Of a stretch of 64,000 bases of DNA, positions 37,903 to 45,931 are shown in pieces. Under the pieces are notes generated by a model. The model was not told where the DNA came from, did no database searches, and worked only from the letters and a program-made list of their open reading frames with translations. Source of the stretch: Candidatus Oscillochloris fontis (GTDB lineage: Bacteria > Chloroflexota > Chloroflexia > Chloroflexales > Chloroflexaceae); NCBI RefSeq assembly GCF_004138135.1, contig NZ_RYFD01000011.1:1-64000 (forward strand), in the 5' to 3' direction. Each line of letters opens with the position of its first letter. The first letter of the stretch is position 1. The position numbers and the translations under genes were made by a program.

Positions 37903-38697
37903 TTACCGCGCCATACGCAAGATCCGAAATGCCCCATAGCCGACCATCCCAAACACGAATGCTCCGATCAGCAGATCGGGGATCTTGGAGCCGGTGACAA
38001 AGACGAGGATGCCCGCAATGATCACCCCGATGTTGACCAGCACGTCGTTGGTGGTGAAGATCCAACTGGCCTTCATGTGGACTTCTTGGCTGCGGGCGCG
38101 TTGCAACACCACCAGTGAGGCGGCGTTCCCACTCAGAGCCAACAGTGAGATGCCGATCATCAGCATGAAGCCCGGTTCATCTCCGGCACCGAGGAATCGC
38201 CGTACCACTTCGGCCATACCGAGGATACCCAGGCAGAGTTGGAAGTAGCCGCTGATCTTGGCGACCTGTTGCTTGTGGCTGGCGGCGCGCCCAACCGCGT
38301 AGAGGCTCAGCGCATACACAATCGCGTCGGCCAGCATGTCGAGGCTGTCGGCGACGAGGCCCATAGACTGGGCGATCAGGCCGGTGATGAGTTCGATCAC
38401 GAACAGGGCCGCGTTGATCGCCAGCACCGTGATCAGCACCCGGCGTTGCAGATCGCCCTCGTCGGTAGCCTCGATGGCGGCCACCTCTGTGCGGGCCACC
38501 AGCACTGCCCCCAGGTTCAACGCGATCAACAGCCGTTCAATCAGCGCCGCATCATCGCTGTGGGTGATCACCAGCGTGCGACCGGGCAGATCAAACGTCA
38601 TGCGCCTGATCCCCGTGCGCTCGGCCAACTGCATACGGATCAACTGCTCCTCAGCGGGGCAGTCCATGTGGGGCACGTGAAAGGTTAACTGTTCCAT
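37903..38697 (-). CDS. CDF-type cation efflux protein with N-terminal HMA-like domain
   Basis: 264 aa. Residues 1-70 look like a heavy-metal-associated domain (HVPHMDCPAEEQLIRMQL), with the CxxC reduced to CPAEE. The membrane part has five to six helices. DSLDMLADAIVYALSL (second helix, metal-site Asp pair) and TTNDVLVNIGVI (fifth helix) match cation diffusion facilitators. It probably exports Zn(II) or a similar divalent cation. It lies downstream of the Znu-like importer on the same strand, separated by a 95-bp degenerate hairpin repeat. Uptake and efflux are thus adjacent. Confidence 0.82.
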   Translation of the reverse strand: MEQLTFHVPHMDCPAEEQLIRMQLAERTGIRRMTFDLPGRTLVITHSDDAALIERLLIALNLGAVLVARTEVAAIEATDEGDLQRRVLITVLAINAALFVIELITGLIAQSMGLVADSLDMLADAIVYALSLYAVGRAASHKQQVAKISGYFQLCLGILGMAEVVRRFLGAGDEPGFMLMIGISLLALSGNAASLVVLQRARSQEVHMKASWIFTTNDVLVNIGVIIAGILVFVTGSKIPDLLIGAFVFGMVGYGAFRILRMAR

Positions 38698-38699
38698 AG

Positions 38700-38785
38700 T
38701 TGCTCACGCGAAGCCGCGAAGGCGCGAAGGTTTTAGGTAGGCTATCAAAACTTTGCGCCTTGGCGTCTTTGCGTCAAAACCTTGG
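38700..38785. repeat. degenerate inner-hairpin repeat
   Basis: CGCGAAGGTTTTAGG...CTTTGCGCCTTGGCGTCTTTGCGTCAAAAC-type hairpin without terminal arms, between the CDF and znuB-like genes. Confidence 0.65.
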
Positions 38786-38792
38786 ACATCAT

Positions 38793-39620
38793 TCACACCC
38801 TACTCTGGCGGGTACGTAGCGTATTGTACCCCCATGCTACCCCAAAACATGCCGTACATGTCAGCACAATTGCGGCCCCCGATGCGACATCAGCATAGTA
38901 CGAGGCGTACAGCCCGACCAGCGCTGAAGCGACCGCGATCACTGCGGCGATGAACATCATCCGGGGCAGGCGGTTGGTGAGCAGGGCAGCGGCAGCCGCC
39001 GGGGTGACGAGTAGTGCTGAGGTGAGGATGACTCCCACGACCTGGATACATGTGACCACGGTGAGGGCAAGCAGGACGAGCAGCAGCATGCGCATGCGGT
39101 CGGCCTTGATGCCGATCACCTCGGCATAGGTGGGGTCATAGCTGGTGAGTTCGAGTTCTTTATGCAGCAGCCAGAGGGTGATCAGCACCCCCGCCGAGAT
39201 AATACTAATCTGGATCAGATCTTCGGGGCGCACGCCCAGGATGTTGCCGAAGAGGATGTGGCTCAGATCGCGGAAACTGCGCACCTTACTCATGAGCAGG
39301 ATACCGAGGGCAAACATGGCGGTAAAGATGACCCCAATGGCGGTATCCTCACGTACCGCACCGCGCCGCGAGACCCAGCCGATGCCGAGGGCGGTGAGTA
39401 ATCCGGCGATGATCGCGCCACCAAAGAGGCTCCAGCCCCCCAGATAGGCGACGACCAATCCTGGTAGCACCGTGTGGGATAGCGCATCGCCAATGAAGGC
39501 CATGCGGCGCAATACCACATAAGCCCCCAAGACCGCACAGGTGATCCCGACCAGAGTCGCAGCAACGAGGCCAGTCTGCATAAAACTGTAGCGGAATGGA
39601 GCCAAGAGCCAGTCAATCAT
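38793..39620 (-). CDS. znuB: zinc/manganese ABC transporter permease
   Basis: 275 aa with about eight transmembrane helices. Family signatures are YVVLRRMAFIGDALSHTVLPG and GVILTSALLVTPAAAAALL. The start ATGA overlaps the stop of the ATPase gene (39617-39620). The family handles Zn or Mn; zinc is favoured by the His-rich binding protein and the nearby Fur-family gene. Confidence 0.9.
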   Translation of the reverse strand: MIDWLLAPFRYSFMQTGLVAATLVGITCAVLGAYVVLRRMAFIGDALSHTVLPGLVVAYLGGWSLFGGAIIAGLLTALGIGWVSRRGAVREDTAIGVIFTAMFALGILLMSKVRSFRDLSHILFGNILGVRPEDLIQISIISAGVLITLWLLHKELELTSYDPTYAEVIGIKADRMRMLLLVLLALTVVTCIQVVGVILTSALLVTPAAAAALLTNRLPRMMFIAAVIAVASALVGLYASYYADVASGAAIVLTCTACFGVAWGYNTLRTRQSRV

Positions 39621-40357
39621 GCCACCTCCAGGCTGGCATAAAGGTTTTGTACCTGGGTTAATTCACCCTGTTCCATGCCAAAGACCTGATCAAACTCATC
39701 TTCGAGACGATCAAGATGATGGGTGGCAACCAGCGCCGTCTTGCCCTGTTGGCCGAGGCGCTCCAAAACCGTCGCAATGATCTCGCGGCTGGCGGCATCA
39801 ACTGCGCTGAGTGGTTCATCAAGGAGCAGCAGATCAGCTTCTTGCACGAGGGCGCGGGCGAGCAGGGTGCGTTGCTGCTGGCCGCCGGAGAGTTGGCTGA
39901 TCTGACGTTGGGCGAGATCGGCCAATCCCAACTGCTCAAGCACTGCCAACACCTGATGCTGATCGCTCTGCTTGGGGCTGCGCAGCCACCCCAGGTGGAC
40001 ATAACGCCCGGCCATCACCATGCGCTCCACCGTCACCGGGAAGCGCCAGTCAATCTCACCGCGCTGGGGCAGGTAGGCGACGCGATGGTGGCAAGCTCCG
40101 ACCGGGCGCCCGTAGATGCGGATACTCCCGGCGTGGGGATGCAACAACCCGGCGACTGCCTTGAGTAGGGTGGATTTGCCGGAGCCATTCGCCCCCACCA
40201 GCGCTGCCCGGCGACCAGTAGCGATACTCAGGCTGACCTCGCGTACAGCAGGCCGCGAGGCACCGGGATAGATGACCGTAAGCCCTTCCAAGGCAAGGGC
40301 GGGAGCGTGAGCTTGGGCGGGGGTAAAGCCCCGCCCACTATAGGCAATGGTGATCAT
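39617..40357 (-). CDS. znuC: zinc/manganese ABC transporter ATP-binding protein
   Basis: 246 aa. Walker A GANGSGKSTLL, the family-typical VAYLPQRGEIDWRFPVTV, signature LSGGQQQR, Walker B LLLLDEPLSAVD and switch His in VATHHLD are all intact. The YLPQ(R/K)...DW(R/D)FP motif is diagnostic of metal-chelate (Znu/Mnt/Tro) ATPases. It is coupled to znuB by a 4-base overlap and lies 7 bases after the binding-protein gene, giving the order A-C-B in one transcript. Confidence 0.92.
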   Translation of the reverse strand: MITIAYSGRGFTPAQAHAPALALEGLTVIYPGASRPAVREVSLSIATGRRAALVGANGSGKSTLLKAVAGLLHPHAGSIRIYGRPVGACHHRVAYLPQRGEIDWRFPVTVERMVMAGRYVHLGWLRSPKQSDQHQVLAVLEQLGLADLAQRQISQLSGGQQQRTLLARALVQEADLLLLDEPLSAVDAASREIIATVLERLGQQGKTALVATHHLDRLEDEFDQVFGMEQGELTQVQNLYASLEVA

Positions 40358-40364
40358 AGACCGA

Positions 40365-41729
40365 CTAACTTGCTAACGACTGAACAATCGTTGTGACATT
40401 GTACCGCATCATCTCGATGTAGCTCGCACCAGGGCTACCCGGTTCGCCGAGTGCATCGGTGTAGAGGGTGGGAGCCAGGATCACCCCCGCCTCACGCGAG
40501 ATGGTCTCCATCAGGGTGGTGTTGGCCACATTCTCGGCGAAGATGGCGCGCACCCCAGCGGCGCGAATGGCCTCGACCAGTTCCGCAATCTCGCCTGCGG
40601 ATGGATCGGCTGTCTCGGTCGTGACGCCGAGCGCGGTGCCGATCACCGTGAACCCATAGGCTTTGGCAAAGTAGCCGAAGGTGTCGTGGGTCGTGACGAG
40701 TTTGCGCTGATCTGCGGGCAGTTTGGCAACTTCAGCCTGAATGAAGGCATCGAGTTCCTTCAGTTCCGCCAGATAGCTTTCGGCATTGGCGGTATAGGCC
40801 GCCGCATTGGCCGGATCAGCCGCCACCAGTGCATCACGTATCGCCGCGACCATCAGTTGGGCATTGTTGGGGTCGTGCCAGATATGCGGATCATACTCAC
40901 CGTGGTTGTGAGTATCCTCGGCGTGAGCATCCTCGGTGTGGGTGTGGCCTTCAGCCATCTCCCAAACCAACAGCAGTTGGGTGGCATCACTCGGCCCAAC
41001 CTGAAGCGTATACGCACCCGGCGCGAGGTCGTATGTATAGACCACCTTGATCGCGTCACAACCACTAGTCACCTGCTGCATCGCCTCCGGCTCCAGCGTA
41101 GTCTCGCCCTGAAGGAGGCTCACCGGCAGATCGGCACCCAGGTAGAGGCTGACTTCGGCATCGGTATCACGGCTCAGTGTAACCGTACCAGCCCCAGCAT
41201 TCAGTTCGAGGGCATAGAGCGTATGGTCATCAGGAATGACCGCCGTGGCACTTGCATCAGCCACAACCGAGGTGGGCGTATCGCCAAAGTGCTTGCAGGG
41301 ATGTGCGAGCGGATCATCAGCATGATCGGTATGGACGTGGCCCTCCGGCGCGGGCAAGGGCGTGATCTGATCGCTCACCGCGACACGGGTAGCGTGTGAA
41401 CCCGCTGCGGTATAGAGATCATCAATCCAGCTCTCAAACTGCAACCCATTCTCAAACACCAGGGACGCCTCAGCCAACGCCGCACTATCACGCGGGGTTG
41501 GCTCGTAGGTGTGGGCATCCCCACCGGGGCCAACCAAGGTTGTCAGGGCAACATGCTCACCGCCGACATGCTGCACAAACTCACCCAGAATGCTGTAGGT
41601 TGCCACCACCTTGAGCGGCGCGGTGACGGGCGTAGGCGTGGTGGGCTGTGCAACTGGCGTAGTGCCACACGCCCCCAAGAGGCTCACGAGTGCAAGAAAC
41701 GCGAAGAAACGGGCGAACAAATGACGCAT
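40365..41729 (-). CDS. znuA: zinc ABC transporter binding lipoprotein with an inserted domain
   Basis: 454 aa from the ATG at 41729 (MRHLFARFF), preceded by AGGAG. The signal peptide ends at lipobox LLGAC (Cys21). Cluster 9 ligands are visible: GDAHTYEP (His73), DPHIWHDP (His282/His285) and VTTHDTFGYF. Residues about 143-259 are not part of the standard fold. They form a beta-rich insert (HTLYALELNAGAGTVTLS, GAYTLQVGPSDATQLLLVWE) with two Cys (145 and 224), flanked by His/Asp-rich stretches HVHTDHADD and GHTHTEDAHAEDTHNH. The insert occupies the usual flexible His-loop. It could be a zinc-buffering or sensing module. Confidence 0.9.
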   Translation of the reverse strand: MRHLFARFFAFLALVSLLGACGTTPVAQPTTPTPVTAPLKVVATYSILGEFVQHVGGEHVALTTLVGPGGDAHTYEPTPRDSAALAEASLVFENGLQFESWIDDLYTAAGSHATRVAVSDQITPLPAPEGHVHTDHADDPLAHPCKHFGDTPTSVVADASATAVIPDDHTLYALELNAGAGTVTLSRDTDAEVSLYLGADLPVSLLQGETTLEPEAMQQVTSGCDAIKVVYTYDLAPGAYTLQVGPSDATQLLLVWEMAEGHTHTEDAHAEDTHNHGEYDPHIWHDPNNAQLMVAAIRDALVAADPANAAAYTANAESYLAELKELDAFIQAEVAKLPADQRKLVTTHDTFGYFAKAYGFTVIGTALGVTTETADPSAGEIAELVEAIRAAGVRAIFAENVANTTLMETISREAGVILAPTLYTDALGEPGSPGASYIEMMRYNVTTIVQSLAS

Positions 41730-41750
41730 TGAAGAGACTCCTGATTCTGT

Positions 41751-41845
41751 TGTAGGGGCGCGTCGCGACGCGCCCCCCGGCGCGAAGATCGCGGCACCAT
41801 ACGGCGTGGGGACGCCTAGGGCGCGTCGCGACGCGCCCCTACAAT
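41751..41845. repeat. GTAGGGGCGCGTCGCGACGCG palindrome pair
   Basis: Two inverted copies, TGTAGGGGCGCGTCGCGACG and its complement ending CGCCCCTACAA, with about 40 bases between. They lie between znuA and zur, inside what must be their shared promoter region. Confidence 0.85.
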
Positions 41846-41853
41846 TTCCTATT

Positions 41854-41868
41854 TGATATAGACTATCA
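41854..41868. promoter_or_regulatory. candidate Zur/Fur operator
   Basis: TGATATAGACTATCA, a 5-5-5 inverted repeat in an AT-rich stretch between the divergent znuA and zur genes. Assignment rests on position and symmetry only. Confidence 0.4.
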
Positions 41869-41961
41869 TTAAATAAGAATCTTGTCAATAATTGCGAGAA
41901 GCTATCAATATAGGTATGGTAAAATGTAGAGATAGGTTTTGTGTTGTTATGGAGATGCCCG

Positions 41962-42429
41962 ATGAGCCGCTACCTGGATGCCCGCCGCGAAACCCTCCCC
42001 CCTGCTGTCACTGATCTCGCCGAGCAATTGGCCCAAGCGGGCTACAAAGTGACCGGCCCGCGCCTCGCGGTGCTACGCGCCGCCACCGCGCATAGCGGGG
42101 CTTTCAGTGTGCAGGAGATCGAACAGTGGCTGGTGGCACGCGGCGAATCGCCGGGGATTGCCAGCATCTTCCGTACCATCCGGCTACTCTGCGATCTGAA
42201 CATGATGCAGCGCATCCACGGCTTGGATGAGTGCCACCGCTATAGCCTCGGTGATGGCCACGGGCATCACCTTGTCTGTACGCGGTGTGGCGCGATGGTG
42301 CAGTTTGATGAGTGTGGGTTGCAGCCGCTGCTGCGCGAACTAGAGGCACGTACCGGGTTTCGGATCAGTGCGCATCTGGTGGAGTTGTTTGGGTTGTGTC
42401 CGGGGTGTTCTGCCGCAGGGGTGGGGTGA
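41962..42429 (+). CDS. zur: Fur-family metalloregulator, probably Zur
   Basis: 155 aa from the ATG at 41962 (MSRYLD), with GGAG upstream; a start at 41941 is less likely. The winged helix is QAGYKVTGPRLAVLRAATAHSGAFSVQEIEQWL, followed by GIASIFRTIRLLCDL for DNA contact. The dimerisation domain has GHGHHLVCTRCGAMVQFDEC and the second zinc pair LCPGC, giving the structural Cys4 site. Divergence from a zinc-type importer favours Zur over Fur or PerR. Repression of znuACB through the intergenic palindrome is an inference. Confidence 0.88.
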   Translation: MSRYLDARRETLPPAVTDLAEQLAQAGYKVTGPRLAVLRAATAHSGAFSVQEIEQWLVARGESPGIASIFRTIRLLCDLNMMQRIHGLDECHRYSLGDGHGHHLVCTRCGAMVQFDECGLQPLLRELEARTGFRISAHLVELFGLCPGCSAAGVG

Positions 42430-42447
42430 TCCGCCCCGGACGAGTGT

Positions 42448-42482
42448 CCGCAGATTACGCAGATTACGCAGATTACGCAGAT
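42448..42482. repeat. (ATCTGCGTA)n tract, reverse orientation
   Basis: GTCCGCAGATTACGCAGATT and two further TACGCAGAT units, between zur and the convergent SDR gene. No gene is associated. Confidence 0.8.
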
Positions 42483-42499
42483 GTTGTTGTTAGGGCTTA

Positions 42500-43300
42500 C
42501 TACCGCGTCACCCAGCGCGCCAGGTGCGGCAGCACCCCCGGTATGAAGCGCCCCGCCAGCGCGTAGGCTTGGGCGCGCCAACTGGGGTAGATGTGGCGTC
42601 GCCGCTGGGCCAGATCGCCGAGGATGCGTTGCACCACCGGCTCGGCCTCGTCCACCAGCCAGTTCGGGACATGCACATGGGTGCCGCCGTAGCGCGGTGC
42701 GGCGTGCAGCATCTCCGTGCGGGTGAACGAGGGATAGACCACCGACACCTCGACACCCGTGCGGTGCAGATCTTCGGCGAGCGCCTCGCCCAACCCGCGC
42801 AACCCGAACTTGGTGCTGGCGTAGACACTCACGCCGGGTAGTCCGCGCTGCCCAAAGATGGACGAGATCAGCACGATGTGGCCGGATTTGCGGGCGATCA
42901 TGGTGGGGAGGAAGCGCGTGGTGAGGCGCAATGGGGCCAGGAGGTTGATCTGCACCATCTGTTCCCAGGCATGTTGGGGGACGCTGTGCAGCGGGCCGTA
43001 GCTGGCAACCCCGGCGTTATTGATCAGCATATCCACCGGGTGGGGGAGTTCTTCGCATGCGCGGTGCAGTTCGGCGCAGCCCGCGTCGCTACTCAGATCT
43101 GCCGGAACGAGCTTGATGATCCGCCCCGGCCCACCCCCTGCCATCGCCTCGGCGGCGGCTTGTTCGAGTTTGTGCGGCTGGCGGCTGCTCAGGATGAGGT
43201 GTGCCCCCTGCTGGATGAGTTGGCGTGCCAGAGCTGAACCGAGTCCCCCACCTGCTCCGGTCAGCACGACCACCCGGCCCTCAAAATGGTTGGTTGCCAT
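42500..43300 (-). CDS. short-chain dehydrogenase/reductase
   Basis: 266 aa from the ATG at 43300 (MATNHFEG), preceded by AAGGAGC. Classical SDR: cofactor loop TGAGGGLGSALA (TGxxxGxG), NNAG in DMLINNAGVASYG, active-site Ser in HIVLISSIFG, and YASTK with the catalytic Tyr and Lys. The C-terminal region WLVDEAEPVVQRIL resembles acyl- or ketosteroid-type SDRs that may associate with membranes. An Arg just after the Gly motif (SSRQ) suggests NADP(H). The substrate is unknown. It is a single gene. Confidence 0.92.
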   Translation of the reverse strand: MATNHFEGRVVVLTGAGGGLGSALARQLIQQGAHLILSSRQPHKLEQAAAEAMAGGGPGRIIKLVPADLSSDAGCAELHRACEELPHPVDMLINNAGVASYGPLHSVPQHAWEQMVQINLLAPLRLTTRFLPTMIARKSGHIVLISSIFGQRGLPGVSVYASTKFGLRGLGEALAEDLHRTGVEVSVVYPSFTRTEMLHAAPRYGGTHVHVPNWLVDEAEPVVQRILGDLAQRRRHIYPSWRAQAYALAGRFIPGVLPHLARWVTR

Positions 43301-43415
43301 AGAATCTTGCTCCTTCGGGCGTAACTTTTTGGCCTGCTCTAACGGTTTATTGTAGCAGGGGAGACGCAAAATCTTGCGTCTCTACTCCTCCTGCTACAAC
43401 ATCCGAGGAGCCGCC

Positions 43416-44327
43416 ATGCCCCATCGCCCCGCCCCGCCCATCCTCGCCGTCACCCTGGCCCTGCTGGGGCTGGTGTTCAGCCTCGTTCTGCTCGTGGCGG
43501 CAGTGGGGTATGCTGCTCCCATCTCTGCCCCGCAGCCCCTCGATGCGTGTCGCACCTCGCCGCAGTTCCTCGCCGCCTTCAATGCTACGCCGGACATGGC
43601 CTTGGCCACCGATGGCACGGCTATGGGCTTGGTGCTGCGTAGCAGTACGGGTGATTACCAACTGCCCTCGTGGGACGACGCGGGCTACCTGGGGCCGCTG
43701 GCCTATGATCGGCGCGGTGATGTCTATGTCGCACCGACGCCGCGCCTCTCGCTGGCCGATAATCCGCTGGCTGGGGCGGCGACGATCTGGCGCGTCGATT
43801 CGGCCAGTGGGCTGATGCACCCCTTCACCACGCTATCCGGCGCGGCCAATGCGCGCAACCCGTTCGGGATTCTGGGGCTGGCTTATGCCTGCGATCTGGA
43901 TACGCTCTATGCCGGGACGGTGTTGGGTTCCACGCCGAGTAGCGAGCATGGCGGGGTGGTGGCTATTGGCCTTGCTGATCAGAACCAGCAGGTGGTGTTG
44001 CCCAACACCGATGTGATGAGTGTTTTGGTGCTGCGCCACGGGGGTGGGTACACGCTCTATGCCGGGTTAGCACGCCGCCCGCTAGTGCTGGCGTTGCCCC
44101 TCGATGCCCACGGCCAGCCACGCGGCCCCGCGCAGCCGCTGATTGACCTGAGCCAAGCCGGGGCCACGCCCCAAGAACGGGCACGCAAGTTGCGGCTGGT
44201 GGGCGAGCAGTTGCAGATCGATCTGGTGCCGTTTACCTACTCGCTCCAGGCCAACGCCACCGATACGCCCCAGATCCGTACATTAACGTGGCAGTGGGAT
44301 GCGGTGCATGGGGTGTGGGTGCGGTAG
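43416..44327 (+). CDS. secreted or membrane-anchored protein, beta-propeller-like
   Basis: 303 aa from the ATG at 43416, with GAGGAG eight bases upstream. Residues 8-33 form one hydrophobic signal/anchor (ILAVTLALLGLVFSLVLLVA). The rest resembles repeated propeller strands (LGPLAYDRRGDVYVAP, ATIWRVDSASGLMHPF, YTLYAGLARRPLVLALPLD). No catalytic residues are identified. It is convergent with the next gene, with only 6 bases between stops. The function is unknown; an extracytoplasmic binding role is plausible. Confidence 0.65.
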   Translation: MPHRPAPPILAVTLALLGLVFSLVLLVAAVGYAAPISAPQPLDACRTSPQFLAAFNATPDMALATDGTAMGLVLRSSTGDYQLPSWDDAGYLGPLAYDRRGDVYVAPTPRLSLADNPLAGAATIWRVDSASGLMHPFTTLSGAANARNPFGILGLAYACDLDTLYAGTVLGSTPSSEHGGVVAIGLADQNQQVVLPNTDVMSVLVLRHGGGYTLYAGLARRPLVLALPLDAHGQPRGPAQPLIDLSQAGATPQERARKLRLVGEQLQIDLVPFTYSLQANATDTPQIRTLTWQWDAVHGVWVR

Positions 44328-44333
44328 GAGGGG

Positions 44334-45884
44334 CTATGCTCGAATAACCGTAACCATACGTCCGCTGCCCGTCACCGCCGCCTCTGTCCGGGTGCGCTCG
44401 GCAATCGCGGGCTGGCCATGGCGCTGGTCAAAGATGATCAGCCAGCCGGTTGCAAGATTGAGGCGCGCCAGGTAGCCATCAAGCTGCGCCAGTCCATCCG
44501 GCAGCGGGTCGGGGCGCTGGTCACGCCAGACCTTCACCTCTATGCCGAAGACATCCGCACCATAACGGAGGCAGAGATCCATCCGGCCACGCCCGATGGC
44601 GTACTCACGCTCTATCGTCCCGCCGCCGTTAGCAACGCGGTGTAAAAAGGCCATCAGCACCAGATGCGGTGCAATCTCCGCATAGGGCGATGTGCTGAGC
44701 AGGGGTTCACCATGCTGCCGCCAGAATGCCAGGAACGCATCGAGAAGCAGTGCGGCTGCAATCCGCCCCTCGGAGGTGAGCCAAGTGGGGCTGATCTTGG
44801 GCAGCGAGGCGATGGTTGTGCTGGCCAGTACCCGTGGCAGTACCTCGTGGTAGATCGGGTTGGCGACAACCAGGCCATCGGTGGGGTCGAGGCGCACGAG
44901 GCCCAGATCCTGCACGAAGCGCAGATCATCGGGCGGCACGTTGCCCAAGGATTGCCCCGCCAGCATCGGTTCGATAATCGCCCGTACCCGTGGCTCCCGT
45001 AACCGCTCGGCGAGGCTATCCAGGTGCGTATCCTGGCGCATGATCAGGATCTCCTTCGCCTGATCCAGTAGCGTTGGCGTGATGACCTGGGTGCGGTCGG
45101 GGGCGAGTTGCTCAACCGTGATCTTGGCCAACGCATTGACCAGCCAGGGGTGGCCCTGGGTGAGCGTGAAGGCATAGGCGCTGGCTTCGGGGGTGAAGAT
45201 TTGGCCAGTCGCGGCGGTATGTTGGCTATAGAGCGCGGCTACATCGGCCTGATCAAATGTGGCCAGGGTCAGCGAGCGAGTCTTGATGTTGAAGGGACTA
45301 GCGGTAACGAGGCGCGGGCTACCGCCAGAGGCGACCTTGTAATCACGCACATCGCGCAACCCAATGAGGGCGAGTGCCCATGGGAATGCCTGTGGACGGC
45401 GGGGAAACCCGGCGCGGAGTTGGCGCAACACCGAGATGAGCGTGTGATCCTGAAGCGCATCAATCTCATCGAGGAAGACCACCAAGGGGCGGGGTGAGGC
45501 GTTCGCCCAGGCGCGCAGCGCCGATCCGATGCGGGTACCCGGCTCCGCAGCGGGCCAGGGTGGGGGATGCAATGCAGCGGGTAACTGCCATGTCGCAGCA
45601 TCATGCCAATCATTGAGGATGGCCAACTCGGCCGCACCCAGATCATTCTGAAAGGCCGCGCCGACCTCCATCGTCAACAAGACTGCCGTATAGGTTCCGG
45701 CTGCGGTCAACTCCTGCGCCAATGCCAGCATCGCGGTGGTCTTGCCGCTCTGACGCGGGGCGTGCAGGACAAAGTAGCTGCGCTCGGCTACCAGATCGGC
45801 AACTTCTGGTAGCCGCGCAGACGCAGGTAGCATGTAGTGAATATCGGGCTGGCATGGCCCGGCAATGTTGAACCAGTGGGGCAT
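44334..45884 (-). CDS. AAA ATPase with C-terminal PD-(D/E)xK-like domain
   Basis: 516 aa. N-terminal P-loop APRQSGKTT (about residues 43-51) and Walker B LVVFLDEIDAL (about 133-143) are intact. A winged-helix-like middle (ASAYAFTLTQGHPWLVNAL, VANPIYHEVLPRVL) follows. The C terminus has GRGRMDLCLRYG, FGIEVKVWRD and QLDGYLARL, the D...ExK...Q pattern of PD-(D/E)xK folds. This layout matches the widespread AAA-ATPase/nuclease-like proteins (AAA_14/DUF4143-related style) of mobile or defence character. The target is unknown. It is a lone gene. Confidence 0.8.
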   Translation of the reverse strand: MPHWFNIAGPCQPDIHYMLPASARLPEVADLVAERSYFVLHAPRQSGKTTAMLALAQELTAAGTYTAVLLTMEVGAAFQNDLGAAELAILNDWHDAATWQLPAALHPPPWPAAEPGTRIGSALRAWANASPRPLVVFLDEIDALQDHTLISVLRQLRAGFPRRPQAFPWALALIGLRDVRDYKVASGGSPRLVTASPFNIKTRSLTLATFDQADVAALYSQHTAATGQIFTPEASAYAFTLTQGHPWLVNALAKITVEQLAPDRTQVITPTLLDQAKEILIMRQDTHLDSLAERLREPRVRAIIEPMLAGQSLGNVPPDDLRFVQDLGLVRLDPTDGLVVANPIYHEVLPRVLASTTIASLPKISPTWLTSEGRIAAALLLDAFLAFWRQHGEPLLSTSPYAEIAPHLVLMAFLHRVANGGGTIEREYAIGRGRMDLCLRYGADVFGIEVKVWRDQRPDPLPDGLAQLDGYLARLNLATGWLIIFDQRHGQPAIAERTRTEAAVTGSGRMVTVIRA

Positions 45885-45931
45885 TGCACTGACCTCGCAA
45901 CCGTAAAGGTACGTGGCCTCAGTATAACACC

